64,000 nt of DNA from Maccoyibacter sp900556645 (lineage in GTDB: Bacteria > Bacillota > Clostridia > Lachnospirales > Lachnospiraceae), in contig CATWDJ010000003.1 in assembly GCA_958349535.1 (NCBI GenBank), forward strand, positions 62,001 through 126,000, written 5' to 3'. Both the position numbers and the translations under genes were made by a program. Below are positions 33,399 to 41,215 of the stretch, in pieces (position 1 is the stretch's first letter; each line of letters opens with the position of its first letter). Under the pieces are notes generated by a model. That model did no database searches and was not told where the DNA came from. It saw nothing but the letters and a program-made list of their open reading frames with translations.

Positions 33399-34952
33399 AT
33401 GCGGGACAAAAGAATAAAACAGGAAATAGAGGAAGGAAAGGCACATTTATATAAGCAGCTGGCAGACAGTGAAGCACGACTGAACAAAGCCAACCGCTAT
33501 TTCTTTTATGGCGGATTGATTGTCTGCCTGTTTTTTGTAGTAATGTCTTTCTTAGATCCGGGAGTATTTGCAAAAAACAGTAAGATATTTATTTACATAC
33601 AAATAGGTCTTGTGGCAGTATTTACAGTCTTTGGATTTTATCGTAATTATAAAGACCAGTCTAAGGCTTTTCAAACCAGAGAAGTGTTGGTAATTCTGAT
33701 GGCATTGGTGTTTTTCTTTGCAAACCTTTCTTCCGCTAATGTGGGAGTGTTATTTGCAGTCTACACTGTGGCTATCAGTGCAATGATGTATGACGATACG
33801 AAGATGATAGACCGCTGCATGGTCTGTATTCTGGCAGTATCCGTTTGGAAGCTTTGTTATCTCTGGGTAAAAGAAAGCCCGGATACTATGGTGGGCAGGA
33901 TGACATATATCGGACAGTTCCTGTTGGTGTTCCTGTTGGTATTTGCCATGATGCAGATTGCAAGGTTAAATCATCTCTTTAATGAAGCCAGCAGAATTGC
34001 AATTATGGAAAAACAAAAAGAACAGGAGCATATTCTGGAAGAGGTTTTGAATATAGTTGAGGTAGTACAGAAGGGTTCCATGGATGTCAGTGAAATTATC
34101 GCAAATCTTAGGGAGTCCTCTGAGACAGTTTCTACCTCCATCGAGGAGATTAGCTATGGTAACCAGAACACCTGTGAGAGTGTGGAGCAGCAGACACAGA
34201 TGACTCAGGCAATTTCAGAGAATATTTCTGTGGCAGCAGAGAGAACCAATGAGATGGCAGACGCCTTTGAAATTGTAGAAAAAGAAGTAAAACATGGAAT
34301 GGAATTGATGGATGTTTTAAACAAACAGTCCGATTTGATTGCGGATAAGAGTGCCATGGCGGTAGAGGCAATGGAGAAGCTCAGTAAGCGGACATTGGAT
34401 ATGAGAAGCTTTGCGGAAGAGATTTTCGGTATTTCCAGTCAGACCAATCTTTTGGCATTGAATGCTTCTATTGAAGCGGCAAGGGCCGGAGAGGCAGGAA
34501 AAGGATTTGCAGTTGTGGCAGACGAGATTCGTGAGTTGTCCGAGCAAACCCGTCAGACTACAGAAAAGATTACAGCTTTGATTGAGGAACTGAATACTGA
34601 GGCGGAGAATGTATCCAATGCGGTAGGAATGGCAAAAGAGGCTGTGTCTACCCAGAATCAGGCAATTTCAGAGACAGGAAGTGCTTTCTCCAATGTAGGT
34701 GATAAGGTCAGCAACTTGACGGGACTGGTGCAGGATATCAGACAGAGTGCATCTTCCCTGATCGATTCTAACAATGCCATTGTGGACAGTATTTCACAGC
34801 TTTCCGCGGTAACCGAAGAGGTAACGGCAAGCTCCGATGCAGTCAGCGAGATTGCGGAAGATAACAAGGAAAGTGCAGTGAATGCTAACAGCTTGTTGGA
34901 TGAGGTAATTAAGACCTCTCATAAACTGGATCAGTTTATTCAGAAAAATTAG
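33399..34952 (+). CDS. Methyl-accepting chemotaxis protein with membrane-only sensor
   Basis: The 517-residue protein has six or so membrane helices in residues 25-190 and no extracytoplasmic sensory domain or HAMP. A cytoplasmic four-helix signalling domain follows. The CheA/CheW-contact tip is clear: ISSQTNLLALNASIEAARAG then GKGFAVVADEIRELSEQTRQ (around residues 345-385). The sensor is therefore the membrane domain itself or its linker. GAGGAGGAAG precedes the ATG. A bidirectional terminator separates it from the convergent FadR-type gene. No other chemotaxis genes are in the window. Confidence 0.92.
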   Translation: MRDKRIKQEIEEGKAHLYKQLADSEARLNKANRYFFYGGLIVCLFFVVMSFLDPGVFAKNSKIFIYIQIGLVAVFTVFGFYRNYKDQSKAFQTREVLVILMALVFFFANLSSANVGVLFAVYTVAISAMMYDDTKMIDRCMVCILAVSVWKLCYLWVKESPDTMVGRMTYIGQFLLVFLLVFAMMQIARLNHLFNEASRIAIMEKQKEQEHILEEVLNIVEVVQKGSMDVSEIIANLRESSETVSTSIEEISYGNQNTCESVEQQTQMTQAISENISVAAERTNEMADAFEIVEKEVKHGMELMDVLNKQSDLIADKSAMAVEAMEKLSKRTLDMRSFAEEIFGISSQTNLLALNASIEAARAGEAGKGFAVVADEIRELSEQTRQTTEKITALIEELNTEAENVSNAVGMAKEAVSTQNQAISETGSAFSNVGDKVSNLTGLVQDIRQSASSLIDSNNAIVDSISQLSAVTEEVTASSDAVSEIAEDNKESAVNANSLLDEVIKTSHKLDQFIQKN

Positions 34953-34980
34953 GAAAAATAAAAGAACGATTATAATAAAA

Positions 34981-35018
34981 GGGTATATGATTTTTGAAAA
35001 TCATATACCCTCTTTTTA
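34981..35018. terminator. Bidirectional terminator between MCP and GntR-family genes
   Basis: A perfect 13-bp stem, GGGTATATGATTT/AAATCATATACCC, is flanked by A-rich sequence on the left and a T run on the right. It can end both converging transcripts; its right edge touches the stop of the FadR-type gene. Confidence 0.85.
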
Positions 35019-35714
35019 TCCCAAATGTTCCCGGTATTTTCGGATACATTCCTGAAACAGCTCCACAGCTTTTGTGCCGCAGCCATCCTCCATGCACTGG
35101 GTAGTTTCTTTTAAAATATTACAAACATTCTCCTTTCCGATAAATTCTGAGTAATCGGTCCATGCAGAAATGGAAGCAGTATAAAAGGCGTTCATAACCA
35201 GTGGGGAAATACAATTCCCACTTAATACCACAATAGTCCTTCGATAGATAAAAAGTGCAGTGGCAAAGGTTTGGATATCAGCGGTAAGAACTTCTTCCAA
35301 ATCCTCCTGCAATTTCTTTAATTGTGCAATATCCTCCGGGGTATGATTCTTTGCAAGAATTTCAAGGGCAGGACATTCCAGATAAAGTCTGCAATCCAAC
35401 AGACTGTTAATCATTTTTTTGTCCGGCATACCTCCCCGGTAGCGGATGATTGCGAATAGAGTATCCAGATTTCCGGTGCTGGTATAATCTGCCACATAGA
35501 CGCCTTTTCTGGAAACCACATCTAAAAACCCGATTCGTGACAATTCTCGGATTCCATCGTGAACAATGGTTTTGCTGATATTCATTTCATCGGCCAGCTC
35601 ACGTTCCGAAGGAAGACGGTCTCCCGGCTTTAATTCGCCGGATAAAATCATTTCTTCCAATTGTGATATAAATAATTCTTTGATTGAAAGTGCCTTAATC
35701 TCTTTAAAATTCAA
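35016..35714 (-). CDS. GntR/FadR-family transcriptional regulator
   Basis: The 232-residue protein begins at a TTG codon; the nearby ATG is out of frame and stops at once. The N-terminal winged helix is typical GntR (ISQLEEMILSGELKPGDRLP, SERELADEMNISKTIVHDGI) and the C-terminal 150 residues are an all-helical FCD-type ligand domain. FadR-branch proteins bind organic acids or acyl derivatives and recognise TGGT-N3-ACCA sites. Exactly such a site lies in the divergent intergenic region, so it very likely controls the dehydratase-like operon on the other strand. Confidence 0.88.
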   Translation of the reverse strand: MNFKEIKALSIKELFISQLEEMILSGELKPGDRLPSERELADEMNISKTIVHDGIRELSRIGFLDVVSRKGVYVADYTSTGNLDTLFAIIRYRGGMPDKKMINSLLDCRLYLECPALEILAKNHTPEDIAQLKKLQEDLEEVLTADIQTFATALFIYRRTIVVLSGNCISPLVMNAFYTASISAWTDYSEFIGKENVCNILKETTQCMEDGCGTKAVELFQECIRKYREHLG

Positions 35715-35799
35715 AACATATTCCTCGTTTCTTTTTCAAATATAAACAATATCATAGTAAACAGTAACAGAGAAAATGAGAAATGTCAATAAAAGGACA

Positions 35800-35810
35800 T
35801 GGTCAGACCA
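35800..35810. promoter_or_regulatory. FadR-type operator TGGTC-A-GACCA
   Basis: A perfect 11-bp palindrome with central A matches the TGGT-N3-ACCA consensus of the FadR branch. It lies midway in the 35715-35952 divergent intergenic region. A partial second half-site (CAACCAGTC) follows. No clear -35/-10 pair could be fixed for the forward operon. Confidence 0.65.
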
Positions 35811-35952
35811 CAACCAGTCAAAAATGAAAAAGCAAGTTTGGCGATTGTGCGAATTTACAAAGAAGCGACTTTGTTAGAAAATAAACAAAGAAGACAGATA
35901 TCGAAATTTGCAAAAAAATTTCGGGAATTTTAGATGGAAAGGAGGAGGAAAA

Positions 35953-36729
35953 TTGGAACCAAAAATCATTGCGATGGCGGGAAAAGGCGGCGTAGGAAAG
36001 ACTTCTCTGGCGGCAGCCATGGTAAAGGTATTAGTGCAAGCATATCCGGGCAAGAAAATCTTGGCAATTGATGCGGACCCGGCGGTGGGACTTTCTACCG
36101 CACTGGGTATTGAAGTGGGAATGACGGTGGATGATATTCGCAAAGAAGTTGTTGCAAGTGCCGAGGATGGTGATACCAAAACGGCGGTGGAGCTTTTGGG
36201 TGAAGCCAGATATCGGATTTTTGATGCATTAGTAGAACAGAATGGATTTTCCTTTATTGCAATAGGGAGACCGGAAGCAGCAGGATGTTATTGCAAAATC
36301 AACAGCTATCTAAAGGAAGTCATTCGGATTCTGTCAGAGAATTTTGATTACATCGTCATTGACGGCGAAGCGGGGATTGAGCAGATTAACCGTCGTGTTA
36401 TGGAAAAAGTAACCCATTTAATGTTGATTACAGATTCCAGCAGAAAGGGAACGCAGGTGGTGCAGACCATAAAGAAAGTAGCGGATGAGTTGGTAATGTA
36501 TGAAAAAGCAGGCGTTATTATCAACCGTTTGCCGGATATGGAAGTAATTCAATACATGGATTTAGCGGATTTACCTGTCTTAGCAGCCATACCCGCAGAT
36601 GCTTCCTTAGCAGAATTTGATTTAAAGGGCGAGAATGTATTTTATCTGTCAGAGGAAGCGGCTATTGTGCAGGGAGCAAGGGAAGCACTGAAAAAGATAA
36701 AAATTTTGGATGAAGAGGGAAGTGCATGA
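35953..36729 (+). CDS. CooC/AcsF-type nickel-insertion ATPase
   Basis: The 258-residue protein is a MinD/SIMIBI-type ATPase with the deviant Walker A motif GKGGVGKT (residues 10-17), IDADPA and FDYIVIDGEAG. The motif C112-Y-C114 corresponds to the CxC metal site of CooC-type maturases that load nickel into CO dehydrogenase or acetyl-CoA synthase. The chosen TTG start at 35953 follows AAAGGAGGAGG; the frame opens at 35908 on a TTG without a ribosome site. It heads the operon and overlaps the next gene by 4 bp. No CODH gene is present, so its client is unclear. Confidence 0.82.
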   Translation: MEPKIIAMAGKGGVGKTSLAAAMVKVLVQAYPGKKILAIDADPAVGLSTALGIEVGMTVDDIRKEVVASAEDGDTKTAVELLGEARYRIFDALVEQNGFSFIAIGRPEAAGCYCKINSYLKEVIRILSENFDYIVIDGEAGIEQINRRVMEKVTHLMLITDSSRKGTQVVQTIKKVADELVMYEKAGVIINRLPDMEVIQYMDLADLPVLAAIPADASLAEFDLKGENVFYLSEEAAIVQGAREALKKIKILDEEGSA

Positions 36730-37916
36730 AGGACTTAAAACATTTATATTATTTTGAAAAACTATTAGAAGACGCCAATAACGAATTGGTGCGGCAGGCA
36801 CAGGAGGAAGGACGTATCTGCGTGGGCAGTGTCTGCTATCAGGTACCGGAAGTGTTATTGGATTTGCCGGGAACTTTTACCGTGCGTTTAAGGGCACCCC
36901 GGACCGGTTCTATGGAGATGGGAACCTATTATCTTACCAGCTTTTTATGTGAATATTCCAGAGCATTGCTGGAACGGGCAATCGAGGGCGGATATCAGTT
37001 TTTAGATTGTCTGATGGCACCGGATGCCTGTACCATGATTAACCGTTGTGTGGAAAATATGGAACTTTTACATACCATGACCAAAGAGAAATTTTTCTAC
37101 AAATATTTAGAAGTACCTATGAAAGCCGATGACAACGGATTAAATCTTTATGTATCGGAATGCCGTCATAAAATTCTGGATGGATTAACGGAAGTGTACG
37201 GTATTGATACCAGTGATGCAGCACTGCGAAAAGCTGTGGAGAACCACAATAAGATATGTAAGCTGATTACGGAAATCGGAGATTTCCGCAAGGAGATGAA
37301 TCCTCGTATTACGGGATATGAGTTTCATATCATCTGTATGGCAACCTATGTCTGTCCAAAGGATATGCTTTTAGAAAAATTGGAGGAGACCTTAGAGGAA
37401 ATTAAAAACAGAGAACCGGATGCGAAGCCACAGTACCGTGCAAGAGTAGTGGTTGCAGGTTCTGAAATTGATGATGTGGATATGATTAAGCTGGTGGAAG
37501 AATCTGGGGCATTGGTTGTAGCAGACCGTTTCTGTTATGGTTCCTTGCCGGGACGGGAAGTGATTGAGTTAAACGATACAGAAGATGTGTTGACTCAGAT
37601 TTGCCGTCATTATATGATGCATTGTATGTGTCCACGCCACATGGATACACCGAAGATGAATCGCAGAAAAGAGTATATCAATGAGCTTGCAAAAGAATAT
37701 CATGCAGACGGTATTATTTTTGAGCAGATGAAATTCTGTGATCCGTGGGCTTATGAGCGGATGGTAGGGACTTATGATTTGAGAGAAAAATATGGATATC
37801 CGGTATTGTCCATCGATCGTCCGTATGCAGTAGGTTCCTCGGGACAGGTGCGTACCCGTGTGCAGGCCTTCGTGGAAAGTATTGAAATCAAGAAAATTCA
37901 GGGAGGTGTGAAATAA
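36726..37916 (+). CDS. 2-hydroxyacyl-CoA dehydratase-family subunit (HgdB/BcrC-like), smaller
   Basis: The 396-residue protein resembles the HGD-D family (2-hydroxyacyl-CoA dehydratase and benzoyl-CoA reductase subunits that hold [4Fe-4S] or double-cubane clusters). Supporting features: CLMAPDACTMINRC, VVVAGSEIDDVD, ADRFCYGSLPGRE, and the C-terminal DGIIFEQMKFCDPWAYERMV with SIDRPYAVGSSGQVRTRVQA. Several conserved cysteines are present. It forms a pair with the next gene (1-bp TAATG overlap). The substrate cannot be read from sequence. Confidence 0.82.
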   Translation: MKDLKHLYYFEKLLEDANNELVRQAQEEGRICVGSVCYQVPEVLLDLPGTFTVRLRAPRTGSMEMGTYYLTSFLCEYSRALLERAIEGGYQFLDCLMAPDACTMINRCVENMELLHTMTKEKFFYKYLEVPMKADDNGLNLYVSECRHKILDGLTEVYGIDTSDAALRKAVENHNKICKLITEIGDFRKEMNPRITGYEFHIICMATYVCPKDMLLEKLEETLEEIKNREPDAKPQYRARVVVAGSEIDDVDMIKLVEESGALVVADRFCYGSLPGREVIELNDTEDVLTQICRHYMMHCMCPRHMDTPKMNRRKEYINELAKEYHADGIIFEQMKFCDPWAYERMVGTYDLREKYGYPVLSIDRPYAVGSSGQVRTRVQAFVESIEIKKIQGGVK

Positions 37917-39463
37917 TGGGAAAAGCAGTGGGAAGTGAGAGATTAGGGGATCTTTACAACGGAACCAAAGTAAGAAAACGCCGTGAATGGAGAGGTTTCA
38001 AGGATACTTGGTATGATTATACCCGTTGGTTAAAAATTATGGGAGTGCTGCTGAAATTCATGGCAAAACCCCGGAATGTCAAAGCATTTTTCCGTTATCG
38101 CTGGATGCTGAATTACTTGGCGGTGCCGATGATGATTGATAAGCATACCGTGGGCCTTCGTGGAAACCATTTGCGGATTGCCCATGAAGAATACGATTTA
38201 GTTGCGGAAGATATCGCAAAAATGTTAGATAACATTTTCCGTGCTGACAAAAATATCGGAAATGATGTGGAGTTTTCCAAAAAGATTGTCTTATTAGATG
38301 AGAATGAAATGAGCCAGATTATGTGCGGCTTTCCGAACCTGATTGGATTAAGCTGGGAGATTCCTTCCGTATATGTATCCGTATTATTGCAGGGAGATGC
38401 GGTGACCCATTATCTGGATGTGGTTCAGGAATTTGGAATGCCGGGAGATGTCTGTCCGATGCCGGCAGCAGAGGCAGGTGTATGTATTGATGACGACATT
38501 CCGATTTTTGGAGCCTGTGCCGTACAGTGTAATACCACCTGTGACGGCTCCTTAATGGGAAATGGAATTATTTCCAGAAGACTGGAATCAGAAGGAATTC
38601 CGTGTTTTCAGCTTGCTACTCCTCTTCGTCATACAGAGGAAGGAGTGCAGGAATACGCAGCACAGGAAATTCGGAATGCCATCAAATTCATTGAAGAGCA
38701 TACCGGTGAGAAATGGGATTGGGATGCTTATTTTACCTGTGCAAAACGTTTTAATGCGGAGACCAGAGAACGAATTGAATGGATGGAAATGTCCCGTACC
38801 GATTATCCACAGGTATTTGGTGCAAACTTAGCACTTTATGCAGAAACGACCTATATGGCAATCGGAGGAAAGGTACCGGCTTTTGTGGAGGCAGACCGGA
38901 AAATCACAAAGCTGGCACAAGAGTCCTATAACAAAAAAGAAATGCTTGTCCCGGAATATCGCCATCGTGCCATTATCTGGGGTGTGCAGGCACAGTACTA
39001 TACAGACTTTTTACCTTGGTTACAGAACTGCTGGGGAATCCTGCCACTAGTAGATATGCTGAGTCTGGTATCTATGGAAATGATATCAGAGGATGACTCG
39101 GAACAGGCAATTTACGATATGGCCCATTTATATGAAAACATGATTATGCGAAACCGTACTCATGGAGGCTATGAAGTACTGTTGGATGATTTGTGGAGAT
39201 TTTGCGAGTACTTCCGTGCAGATATGGTTATTCTCTGGGAGCATATGAGCTGTAAAGCATTGGACGGTATGCATGGTATGTTTGAGCAGCAGGCAAGGGA
39301 ACATGGCATCAAATTAATATGGGTAGGTCATGATTTGATGGATCCCCGTGTGGTACCAAGGGCAAACACCCGTGATGACGTAAACCGCTATATGAGGTCT
39401 GTGCTGCGGGAAGAACCGTTAGACCCAAGCTTAGAGGAAGTAGACGATGCCATTTCATGGTAG
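37916..39463 (+). CDS. 2-hydroxyacyl-CoA dehydratase-family subunit, larger
   Basis: The 515-residue member of the HGD-D family has a basic N-terminal extension of about 80 residues. Cysteine motifs lie in the middle (DVCPMPAAEAGVCIDD and GACAVQCNTTCDGS, around residues 180-215), and the C-terminal family stretch is ADMVILWEHMSCKALDGMHG with IKLIWVGHDLMDPRVV. It is longer than typical HgdA subunits and its central Cys-rich segment is unusual, so it may be a diverged catalytic or cluster-carrying partner. GGGAGGTG precedes the ATG. Confidence 0.78.
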   Translation: MGKAVGSERLGDLYNGTKVRKRREWRGFKDTWYDYTRWLKIMGVLLKFMAKPRNVKAFFRYRWMLNYLAVPMMIDKHTVGLRGNHLRIAHEEYDLVAEDIAKMLDNIFRADKNIGNDVEFSKKIVLLDENEMSQIMCGFPNLIGLSWEIPSVYVSVLLQGDAVTHYLDVVQEFGMPGDVCPMPAAEAGVCIDDDIPIFGACAVQCNTTCDGSLMGNGIISRRLESEGIPCFQLATPLRHTEEGVQEYAAQEIRNAIKFIEEHTGEKWDWDAYFTCAKRFNAETRERIEWMEMSRTDYPQVFGANLALYAETTYMAIGGKVPAFVEADRKITKLAQESYNKKEMLVPEYRHRAIIWGVQAQYYTDFLPWLQNCWGILPLVDMLSLVSMEMISEDDSEQAIYDMAHLYENMIMRNRTHGGYEVLLDDLWRFCEYFRADMVILWEHMSCKALDGMHGMFEQQAREHGIKLIWVGHDLMDPRVVPRANTRDDVNRYMRSVLREEPLDPSLEEVDDAISW

Positions 39464-39498
39464 CGGCAAGGTAAATAGTTGAAAGGAGTAAGAAAAAG

Positions 39499-40293
39499 AT
39501 GAAATATTATGGTGGATGTGATTCGGGCAGTACCTATACGAAATGTGTCATCATTGATGAAAACGGTAAATTGGTGTCCGATGTAACCCTTCGTAGCCGT
39601 ATCAATGCAGTTTTAAGTGCCGAGGATGCGTTAAAGCAGGCGATAGAAAAAATTCCGGAATTGAATTCAGCGGAGGACTTAGATTATCTGGTGGGAACCG
39701 GGTACGGACGAAACAAGGTTCCTTTTGCAGACGAAAATATTTCCGAAATCAGTTGTCATGCAATGGGGGTACATGTGGCGGACCCAAAGGTAAAAGCAAT
39801 TATAGATATCGGTGGACAGGACGTTAAGGGCATTGCCATTGATGATGACGGAACGGTTTTGAATTTTGCCATGAATGATAAGTGTGCCGCAGGTACAGGC
39901 AGATTTTTTGAGGCAATGGCAAAAGCCTTTGAGATGGATTTGTCAGAGTTCTCCAAATTATCCTTAAAAGCAAAAAACGTGATTCCTATTACTGCACAGT
40001 GTACCGTGTTTGCGGAATCGGAGGTAATTTCCCTTGTAGGGGAAGGAAAACCTATGGATGAAATTGCAGCAGGGATTGAACTGTCGGTTGCCAAAAGATG
40101 TTTTGTTATGAGCAAAAAGGCAGGAGCAGTAGATAAGATTACCCTGACCGGTGGATGTGCTAAAAATGACGGATTAAAGGAAGCCATCGAAAAGGTATTA
40201 AATCTGAAAGTCATAGAGCTTCCAATCGATCCGCAGTTGATGGGAGCCTTGGGTGCGGCAGAGTTTGCCCGTCAAAAGGGAATGGCACGTTAG
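39499..40293 (+). CDS. ATP-dependent dehydratase activase (HgdC/BadF family)
   Basis: The 264-residue protein belongs to the ASKHA-fold archerase family that hydrolyses ATP to push one low-potential electron into its dehydratase or reductase. Features: N-terminal GGCDSGSTYTK, VGTGYGR, IDIGGQDVKGI, the cluster cysteines C129 (NDKCAAGTGRF) and C168 (AQCTVFAESEV), and TGGCAKNDGL. One [4Fe-4S] cluster is expected to bridge a homodimer. Its presence shows that the two preceding subunits are redox-activated in the 2-hydroxyacyl-CoA dehydratase manner. Confidence 0.92.
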   Translation: MKYYGGCDSGSTYTKCVIIDENGKLVSDVTLRSRINAVLSAEDALKQAIEKIPELNSAEDLDYLVGTGYGRNKVPFADENISEISCHAMGVHVADPKVKAIIDIGGQDVKGIAIDDDGTVLNFAMNDKCAAGTGRFFEAMAKAFEMDLSEFSKLSLKAKNVIPITAQCTVFAESEVISLVGEGKPMDEIAAGIELSVAKRCFVMSKKAGAVDKITLTGGCAKNDGLKEAIEKVLNLKVIELPIDPQLMGALGAAEFARQKGMAR

Positions 40294-40305
40294 AAAGGAG
40301 AGCAT

Positions 40306-40473
40306 ATGGCAACATTGTTAAAAATATTATTGATTATAGCGATTGTGCTGGTTTGTCTGTTTATTCTTTCTTTTGTAGTTTATTTCTTTAATCTGGATAT
40401 GAAACTGACCTCTGCGTTGGAACCATTATTAGAAAAGCATTATGACAAGATTAAGAGAAACAGAAAGATATAG
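40306..40473 (+). CDS. Small single-helix membrane protein
   Basis: The 55-residue ORF begins MATLLKILLIIAIVLVCLFI, giving one membrane helix (residues 4-28), and ends in a basic tail (KIKRNRKI). AGAAAGGAGAG precedes the ATG; it starts 12 bp after the activase and stops 2 bp before the next gene, so it is embedded in the operon. It could anchor the complex to the membrane. I recognise no family. Confidence 0.75.
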   Translation: MATLLKILLIIAIVLVCLFILSFVVYFFNLDMKLTSALEPLLEKHYDKIKRNRKI

Positions 40474-40475
40474 CT

Positions 40476-41195
40476 ATGAAGTTGTATGATGAAACCATTA
40501 AAGAATGGCTGAAGATATTGGACTCCCTGCAAGGTAGAGAATTGGATGTTAAAAAGGGAGAGGACTGGAAGGATATCGGAAATGCCAACATGATTTTACG
40601 GAGCGATATGGCGTATGAACTGGGCGGAAATCATCTTCCGGCTTTGAGTGGAATGACCCTTACAGCCGATACAGCCCTTGTTCCTAGAGATGAAGTGCTG
40701 CTTTATGGAAAGGATTTGGGAGAAATTCATGAGGATACCCCCTATGCAAGACTGGCAGTTCTTCGTGTAAAAGAAGACAGTATGGGTGAGGGAAATGCCT
40801 TGTATCAAGCCATTCGTAAGATAGAATACACCAAATACCATTTGAATCCCGAGGGGTTTATGATGCGTATTTCGGCGGCAAACGAGCGGGAAATGGTGCG
40901 GATTGGGAAAACAGCATTGGAAAAAGGTCTGGGATTTGAACAGGTTGGAAAGCTTTTTTTGCAGTCCTATCACAAAAATCCACAGGTGAAGGCTGTAAAA
41001 TTAGTATTTATCACCCTTTCGGATTTTCCCTATGAGAAACTGGAAGTACAGATAAAAAAAGCAGAAGAAATTACCAAGGCAATTGATCATATCTTAAAAA
41101 ATCTATCTATGGAATGTAACGTCTGCAGCTTGAAAGAAATATGTGACGAAGTAGAGGGTATGAAAGAATTGCATTTTGGAACCACACAACAATAA
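40476..41195 (+). CDS. Stand-alone acetyl-CoA synthase (AcsB/CdhC) middle-domain-like protein
   Basis: The 239-residue protein resembles the segment of AcsB/CdhC that precedes the A-cluster: VLLYGKDLGEIHEDTPYARL, then FMMRISAANEREMVRIGKTA, GLGFEQVGKLFLQSYHKNPQ, and VKAVKLVFIT. It ends with C214, C217 and C223 (CNVCSLKEIC), similar in place to the first A-cluster cysteines (C-x2-C-x8-C in ACS, here C-x2-C-x5-C), and stops before the rest of the catalytic domain. A complete A-cluster is therefore unlikely. With the CooC-type gene in the same operon, a nickel or cluster-related scaffold is possible. Family call made by pattern memory, not search. Confidence 0.6.
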   Translation: MKLYDETIKEWLKILDSLQGRELDVKKGEDWKDIGNANMILRSDMAYELGGNHLPALSGMTLTADTALVPRDEVLLYGKDLGEIHEDTPYARLAVLRVKEDSMGEGNALYQAIRKIEYTKYHLNPEGFMMRISAANEREMVRIGKTALEKGLGFEQVGKLFLQSYHKNPQVKAVKLVFITLSDFPYEKLEVQIKKAEEITKAIDHILKNLSMECNVCSLKEICDEVEGMKELHFGTTQQ

Positions 41196-41215
41196 AAGAG
41201 AGGAAGGAAAAGACT

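Noticed and set aside
35953..41195. Wood-Ljungdahl CODH/ACS cluster
   Set aside because: A CooC-type ATPase and an ACS-like fragment are present, but there is no CO dehydrogenase, no complete ACS and no corrinoid protein or methyltransferase gene.
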